8,529 nt of DNA, taken from positions 1 through 8,529 of the forward strand of contig DASXBJ010000069.1 in the NCBI GenBank assembly GCA_036491755.1, written 5' to 3'. Origin of the DNA: DASXBJ01 sp036491755 (GTDB lineage Bacteria > Chloroflexota > Dormibacteria > Dormibacterales > Dormibacteraceae). The translations under genes were made by a program, and so were the position numbers. How positions within the stretch are numbered: position 1 is the stretch's first letter; each line of letters starts with the position of its first letter. Below, one piece after another: positions 7,078 to 8,529 of the stretch. Under the pieces are notes generated by a model. It did no database searches. It saw nothing but the letters and a program-made list of their open reading frames with translations, and was not told the DNA's origin.

Positions 7078-7245
7078 GTGGCCATTACGACGAACCTGGG
7101 CTCAGTTCCCTGCGCGTTTCGCTTAACGATCTTTTCAGTCGCCAAGCGCCGGCCTGACGTCAAGCGACCCCAGCAATCGCCGCCAACACGGCTGCAATCG
7201 AACTGAATCCAACGTACCGAGCGTTTTCCCGAGTAACTCGTCTCG

Positions 7246-7908
7246 TCACGTTCCCCAATTCCAGGATCCCATTACTCGTTTCGCATCGAGCATTGACTGA
7301 TCGTCGATTGAACCCTGCCCGGCAATAACGATGACGTAGAGAAGCGGGTACTGCTGATCTGGGTGGTGAAGTACATAGACTCTGAACTCGACAGTGCCGC
7401 CGTGCGAAAACTCAACGAACGAAGCATCCTCTCCGCCCACCGAGCAATCCGTAATCGAGCCGACAACAGTCCAGCGACTCGCTGTGACCAAATTGGCTGC
7501 GTCGATCTCCAGTTCATGGTGAGAGGTCGAACCCGCCCGCGGCCCAAGGTAGCTATGTAGCTGCAAAACGACGTTGTCGCTGCCATAAATCGGTGGAGCG
7601 TTCAGCTGCAAGAGCAATGTCTCGCTCGGGCCGGTGCTTGCCGTTTCTGTCCATCCCGTCGGAATCTCGACCGAGATCTGATCGTTACCCACTTGCGTAG
7701 TCCGATTTCCCGCCGGAGCCGCAAGGCAGTCACCGGCAGCAAGCTTGGGATTCGTGCCTGTGGGTGTTGGAAGGCGTGTCGGGGAGGTTCTGGTGCCAGA
7801 CACAACGGACGACGCGAAAGGCGAGGTCGCCGCGCCTACGACGCTGCTAGCCCTACCGCAGGCTGCCACCGCCAAAAGCATCAAGACGCCGGTGGCCAAA
7901 GGTCTCAT
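7246..7908 (-). CDS. Predicted lipoprotein, unknown function (possible PsbP/Mog1-like fold)
   Basis: The 220-residue protein starts MRPLATGVLMLLAVAAC, a short lipoprotein signal with lipobox VAAC, so Cys17 should be lipidated. A Ser/Thr/Pro-rich linker (about 20-55) follows. The globular part (60-220) has SVEIPTGWTE (79-88), EFRVYVLHHP (174-183) and an ending MLDAKRVMGSWNW (206-218), a pattern similar to PsbP/Mog1-fold surface lipoproteins such as LpqN/LpqT. That comparison is weak. Cys61 and Cys155 may pair. The ATG at 7908 is chosen over the longer frame that opens at 8055, because the longer form would overlap the tRNA-Lys gene and place 49 unlikely residues before the signal; GGAACCAGG directly precedes the ATG. 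Bases 7321-7620 are about 55% GC by hand count, well below neighbouring genes, which suggests separate ancestry. I do not recognise a specific function. Confidence 0.75.
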   Translation of the reverse strand: MRPLATGVLMLLAVAACGRASSVVGAATSPFASSVVSGTRTSPTRLPTPTGTNPKLAAGDCLAAPAGNRTTQVGNDQISVEIPTGWTETASTGPSETLLLQLNAPPIYGSDNVVLQLHSYLGPRAGSTSHHELEIDAANLVTASRWTVVGSITDCSVGGEDASFVEFSHGGTVEFRVYVLHHPDQQYPLLYVIVIAGQGSIDDQSMLDAKRVMGSWNWGT

Positions 7909-7991
7909 CCTGGTTCCGGCACGACGCCAACCGGACGTGCCCTGAACGGTGCGCCGAACCTTGTGCAGTGGCAACTGAATAGTTAACGGTG

Positions 7992-8017
7992 CACCGGCAA
8001 TCTGGTAACGGCCGGTG
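7992..8017 (-). terminator. Hairpin downstream of tRNA-Lys (weak terminator candidate)
   Basis: CACCGGC (7992-7998) and GCCGGTG (8011-8017) are exact inverted arms of 7 bp with a 12-nt loop. They begin 7 nt after the tRNA 3' end on the minus strand. No T-run follows, so it could instead be a tRNA processing signal or an attachment-site feature. Confidence 0.3.
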
Positions 8018-8024
8018 TTGAAAG

Positions 8025-8099
8025 TGCCGGCGCGGGGACTCGAACCCCGGACCATCGGTTTAAAAGACCGCTGCTCTAACCAAGCTGAGCTACGCCGGC
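8025..8099 (-). tRNA. tRNA-Lys, anticodon TTT
   Basis: The 75-nt minus-strand sequence folds as a full cloverleaf. The acceptor stem pairs GCCGGCG with CGCCGGC, followed by discriminator A. The D-arm pairs GCTC with GAGC and has GG in the loop. The anticodon loop is CTTTTAA, giving anticodon TTT for Lys codons AAA and AAG. The variable loop is TGGTC. The T-arm pairs CGGGG with CCCCG around TTCGAGT. CCA is not encoded. The anticodon stem GCGGT/ACCGA has four pairs and one outer mismatch, G27 against A43. The gene lies between an integrase fragment on its 5' side and a lower-GC lipoprotein gene on its 3' side. No convincing promoter is seen in the 40 bp upstream; TACGAT on the minus strand near 8112 is the best -10-like match. 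Confidence 0.97.
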
Positions 8100-8140
8100 A
8101 TGGCGGAATCGTATTCGGATCAGGCCCCTAGACTGGAAAC

Positions 8141-8163
8141 GGCGGGCCCTCGATGGACCCGCC
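8141..8163 (-). terminator. Rho-independent terminator candidate after the integrase gene
   Basis: On the minus strand GGCGGGTCC and GGGCCCGCC form a 9-bp stem (eight Watson-Crick pairs and one G-T) around the loop ATCGA. A short GTTTCC follows. It starts 24 nt after the integrase stop and lies before the tRNA gene. The stem is strong but the T-run is only three bases, as is common in GC-rich genomes. Confidence 0.6.
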
Positions 8164-8187
8164 GTGTAGCAACCGTACAGCAACCGG

Positions 8188-8529
8188 CTACCGGTTCCCG
8201 GTCATGGCCCGGTCCATGGCGTCGGCCGCATCGCGCATCGCTTCCGGCACCACGTGCGCGTAGATGTTCATGGTCACGCCGATCGTCGAGTGGCCCAGCA
8301 TCTCCATCACGACCCGCGGTGGGACGTGCTGAGCGCCGAGCAGGGACACGCACGAGTGTCTGAGGTCGTGGAAGCGCATCCGCGGCAGCCCTGACCGCTT
8401 GAGAAGGCGCTGGAAGCCTCTAGTGACGTTGGTCCCGAGCAGCGGAGCTCCAGCCTCATCGGTGAAGACGAACCCGCCGGCGATCGACGGCAGGCCTGCA
8501 TCCAGCTGCCGGGCGCGATGCTCGCGCAG
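8188..8529 (-). CDS. Tyrosine recombinase/integrase, C-terminal catalytic part (cut by window edge)
   Basis: The frame is open from the right window edge to TAG at 8190-8188 and gives 113 residues of a phage-type tyrosine recombinase. These enzymes cut and rejoin DNA at att sites through a covalent 3'-phosphotyrosine. Visible catalytic landmarks, numbered in this fragment, are HDLRH (His54 and Arg57 of the second Arg box), LGHST (His80) and the nucleophile Tyr90 in MNIYAH. Between them is the usual helix PPRVVMEMLGHS. An upstream beta-hairpin part reads GGFVFTDEAGAPL (18-30). The first catalytic Arg and the DNA-binding N-terminal domains lie outside the window, so completeness cannot be judged. 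A methionine at 8379 lies inside the domain and is not the start. The gene runs toward tRNA-Lys, 88 bp away, with a hairpin terminator between. This points to an integrative element extending to the right. Confidence 0.93.
   Translation of the reverse strand: MREHRARQLDAGLPSIAGGFVFTDEAGAPLLGTNVTRGFQRLLKRSGLPRMRFHDLRHSCVSLLGAQHVPPRVVMEMLGHSTIGVTMNIYAHVVPEAMRDAADAMDRAMTGNR

Noticed and set aside
7155..7162. Palindrome TGACGTCA upstream of the PKD gene
   Set aside because: An exact 8-bp palindrome is expected by chance in a sequence of this size, and no promoter elements sit around it at proper spacing.
7909..8055. A longer start for the lipoprotein gene at 8055
   Set aside because: It would begin inside the tRNA-Lys gene and put 49 residues before an otherwise perfect lipoprotein signal peptide.
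8100..8363. An 87-codon plus-strand open frame over the integrase end
   Set aside because: It is Arg/Ser/Pro-rich, antisense to the conserved catalytic core of the integrase and crosses the hairpin terminator; no support for a gene.
1..8529. CRISPR arrays, insertion sequences, toxin-antitoxin or defence genes
   Set aside because: No regularly spaced repeats, transposase frames, terminal inverted repeats or defence-type domains were found; the integrase fragment is the only mobility gene.

Overview
The window is a GC-rich bacterial chromosome segment. Hand counts give about 68% GC on a sampled cyclase line and about 55% in the lipoprotein gene near the right end. Frequent TTG/GTG starts, weak ribosome binding sites, secreted PKD-type proteins and a cystine-type SLT/Rpf-like muralytic protein point to a high-GC, probably monoderm lineage (Actinomycetota, Chloroflexota or Dormibacterota-like). 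This placement is inference from style; no marker in the window settles it.

Left part (1-3810): a minus-strand DNA-repair pair, pcrA (UvrD/PcrA helicase, complete) followed after 9 nt by ligA (NAD-dependent DNA ligase, N-terminal 99 codons only, cut by the window edge). Divergent from pcrA is a plus-strand GAF plus class III nucleotide cyclase gene. The 88-bp divergent gap holds a perfect 7-1-7 inverted repeat. The cyclase keeps both metal aspartates and the substrate lysine, but has Val and Tyr where the family has the purine-specifying Asp and the transition-state Arg, so it may be an altered or inactive cyclase.

Middle part (3839-7077): three minus-strand genes for the cell envelope. In transcription order they are a large secreted PKD/Ig-like protein with a FIMAH-like helical tail, a PlsC-family lysophospholipid acyltransferase starting 15 nt after it, and, after a 179-bp gap with its own candidate promoter and a strong ribosome binding site, a small exported SLT/Rpf-like lytic transglycosylase. 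The last converges on the cyclase gene.

Right part (7246-8529): a lower-GC lipoprotein gene, a tRNA-Lys(TTT) gene, a hairpin terminator candidate and the C-terminal 113 residues of a tyrosine recombinase, all on the minus strand. The integrase runs toward the 5' end of the tRNA gene. This looks like the edge of an integrative element or its remnant, but no attachment-site repeat can be shown inside the window. No CRISPR array, insertion sequence or recognisable defence system was found. Most of the window is ordinary housekeeping and envelope content; the points worth a second look are the altered cyclase, the tRNA/integrase junction and the intergenic inverted repeat.
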